From: a virus
IMG/VR virus record: IMGVR_UViG_3300033996_000046
Coordinates: 1-21,818 of that record
DNA: 21,818 bases
Direction: 5' to 3' (one strand)
Both the position numbers and the translations under genes were made by a program. Shown here piece by piece: positions 21,047-21,818 of the stretch (positions are counted from its first letter, which is position 1; the number at the start of each line of letters is the position of its first letter). The notes under the pieces were generated by a model, which saw only the letters and a list, made by a program, of their open reading frames with translations, ran no database searches and was not told where the DNA came from.

Positions 21047-21095
21047 GGCCTGCTCTGGTTTCGTCTAGCAACTTGTGGGCTTGAAAATAGTTCAT
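20853..21095 (-). CDS. Small phage protein of 80 residues with overlapping 3' half
   Basis: The N-terminal 32 residues (MNYFQAHKLLDETRAGHDHT, then EADITSALELTGD) resemble the start of a small helical protein frequent in Burkholderiales phages, where it normally ends soon after ALELTGD. Here the frame runs on for about 47 residues of low-quality sequence (WWGSSPERRATGLPAATVCR) that overlap the 68-residue gene. The ATG has a clear AAAAGGA site 7 bases away. I think the start is real and the tail is probably a lost stop or an extended overlap. Function unknown. Confidence 0.5.
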   Translation of the reverse strand: MNYFQAHKLLDETRAGHDHTEADITSALELTGDIDIDIRTDGVSWWGSSPERRATGLPAATVCRTGSGFSGIAINDHRTN

Positions 21096-21148
21096 GCTAT
21101 TCCTTTTGTAGCTATAACGTCAATATCCATGCGGGTTAGAGGCATATT

Positions 21149-21391
21149 TCACCACTTTTCATCGGGTTGTTTGTACCAATCAGCAACAGGCTTACTCAGA
21201 GGCTGACGGTCTGCCCATTGTTTGTAAGTTGATGTGCTTTCCGTCTTCGGCTTTGCGCCCCACTGGTGATGGCTGCACTTCGGTGGCGATCCTTCCATGC
21301 GTACCGACCACAAGTTAAAACAGCCGTTGACGCTGCAAAGCAGGCTTGGGCCGTCATCACGGTTTTTTGATTCTGGTGGTGCAAAACTCAT
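21149..21391 (-). CDS. Small Cys/His zinc-binding phage protein
   Basis: An 80-residue protein, starting MSFAPPESKNRDDGPSLLCS. I chose the ATG at 21389-21391, which forms an ATGA overlap with the replication gene, over an upstream ATG inside that gene. Cys19 and Cys24 (CSVNGC), then CSHH about 15 residues on, make a C-x4-C...C-x-H zinc site. The rest is basic and Trp-rich, with YKQWADRQPLSKPVADWYKQ near the end. Phages of related hosts carry such a protein just after the replication initiator. It may help replication or bind nucleic acid; not proven. Confidence 0.75.
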   Translation of the reverse strand: MSFAPPESKNRDDGPSLLCSVNGCFNLWSVRMEGSPPKCSHHQWGAKPKTESTSTYKQWADRQPLSKPVADWYKQPDEKW

Positions 21392-21818
21392 TTTGTGTAC
21401 TTCCCATCTATGATTTTTTGAAAGTTGGTGGCATTCATTACCCATTCCAGATCAGGCCGCCACGTTCTGCCTGCTGTTTCAAAACCGTTTGACAAGCTAG
21501 TGTCTCGGGCAATGTAGCCAAAAAAGCTGTCCCACCACTTAATGCCTGCTTGCTCAGTCTGGTAACCGTCGGGGCTGTACTGGCTTGGCTTGCTGGCCTG
21601 GTTCCATCGCTGCTTGGTGTTTGCTCGGCGTGATCCTTCCCAGCTTCTCGGCTGCGCCAGGTGCGGTAAGTGCTTTGCCCAAAGTTTCAAAATCTCCTCT
21701 TGCGGACAGGCCATCAGCTTTGCTGTGGACAAAGTAGCTTTAGCTACTGGTATTAATAATGGTTCTTGGTTATTGGTTATTGGTTCATGGTTGCTATTAG
21801 GGGGTGTTAAGGGTGGCA
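21388..21818 (-). CDS. Partial replication initiator-like protein (C-terminal end)
   Basis: The frame is open to the right edge, giving about 142 C-terminal residues; the true start is outside the window. An internal TTG at 21730-21732 is not needed as a start. The visible part begins with a Pro/Asn-rich linker (NHEPITNNQEPLL), followed by a compact C-terminal region: KLMACPQEEILKLWAKHLPH, NTKQRWNQASK, GIKWWDSFFGYIARDTSLSN, DLEWVMNATNFQKIIDGKY. This resembles the end of O-like or DUF1376-type phage replication proteins, whose N-terminus binds the origin. The linker DNA holds tandem repeats. The gene precedes the small zinc protein. Confidence 0.75.
   Translation of the reverse strand, partial: PPLTPPNSNHEPITNNQEPLLIPVAKATLSTAKLMACPQEEILKLWAKHLPHLAQPRSWEGSRRANTKQRWNQASKPSQYSPDGYQTEQAGIKWWDSFFGYIARDTSLSNGFETAGRTWRPDLEWVMNATNFQKIIDGKYTK
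21733..21748. other. Perfect 16-bp palindrome beside the tandem repeats
   Basis: AGTAGCTTTAGCTACT has 7-bp arms and a 2-base centre. It lies inside the replication gene, separated from the tandem heptamers by only nine AT-rich bases. It may be part of a replication origin. Confidence 0.6.
21758..21792 (-). repeat. Five tandem 7-bp repeats (candidate iterons)
   Basis: Read on the minus strand, the heptamer AACCAWN occurs five times without gaps in 35 bases. The frame through it encodes part of the NHEPITNNQEPLL linker of the replication protein. The coding period and the 7-bp DNA period coincide over 21 bases. Confidence 0.75.

Noticed and set aside
21092-21145. Minus-strand 17-residue reading frame ending in an ATGA overlap with the gene at 21095
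   Set aside because: It could be a leader peptide (MPLTRMDIDVIATKGIA), but it has no clear ribosome site of its own and is too short to support.

Overview
This window is one contiguous piece of a tailed-phage genome (or prophage) whose virion genes follow the P22-like short-tailed podovirus plan. All convincing genes but one lie on the minus strand, so the window reads biologically from right (21818) to left (1). The genes are tightly packed, with ATGA, TAATG and TGATG stop/start overlaps at many junctions. The host cannot be proved. The mid-range base composition (judged by eye) and the small accessory proteins resemble those of phages of freshwater Burkholderiales (Betaproteobacteria), a low-to-moderate confidence guess made from memory of such sequences.

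Right part, 21818 to about 18430 (replication, recombination, accessory genes): the C-terminal part of an O-like replication protein runs off the right edge and carries five tandem 7-bp repeats beside a perfect palindrome, a candidate origin. Then come a small zinc-binding protein, two overlapping small genes, a VRR-NUC/PD-(D/E)XK nuclease, NinB, a YbcO-like HNH-type endonuclease, a DUF5856-like helical protein, two tiny proteins (one with four cysteines), a GroES-like co-chaperonin, and two small basic phage proteins.

Middle right, 18420 to 15810: two small beta-rich proteins that share the same N-terminal sequence flank a 53-residue coiled-coil protein. They are followed by an unusual 445-residue protein. 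Next is the only plus-strand gene (15623..15829). It has a near-consensus sigma-70 promoter whose spacer holds a perfect 16-bp palindrome, and its ATG falls at the predicted transcription start.

Left part, 15541 to 1 (packaging and virion): small terminase, large terminase, portal, scaffold, coat, decoration-like protein, terminator; then three fibre/tailspike genes, two small conserved genes (one with an HExxH motif), a small beta protein, tail accessory factor gp4 with an inserted domain, a repetitive fibre-like protein, gp10-like stabilisation protein, a fibre-like protein at the gp26 needle position, a cupin at the gp14 position, a gp7-like ejection protein, and the N-terminus of a second ejection protein running off the left edge. 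Compared with P22 (terS-terL-portal-scaffold-coat-gp4-gp10-gp26-gp14-gp7-gp20-gp16), the order is kept, but fibre genes are inserted after the coat module and between gp4 and gp10, and unrelated proteins fill the gp26 and gp14 slots. No tRNA, rRNA, CRISPR array or insertion sequence was seen. No stretch longer than 300 bases lacks a gene.
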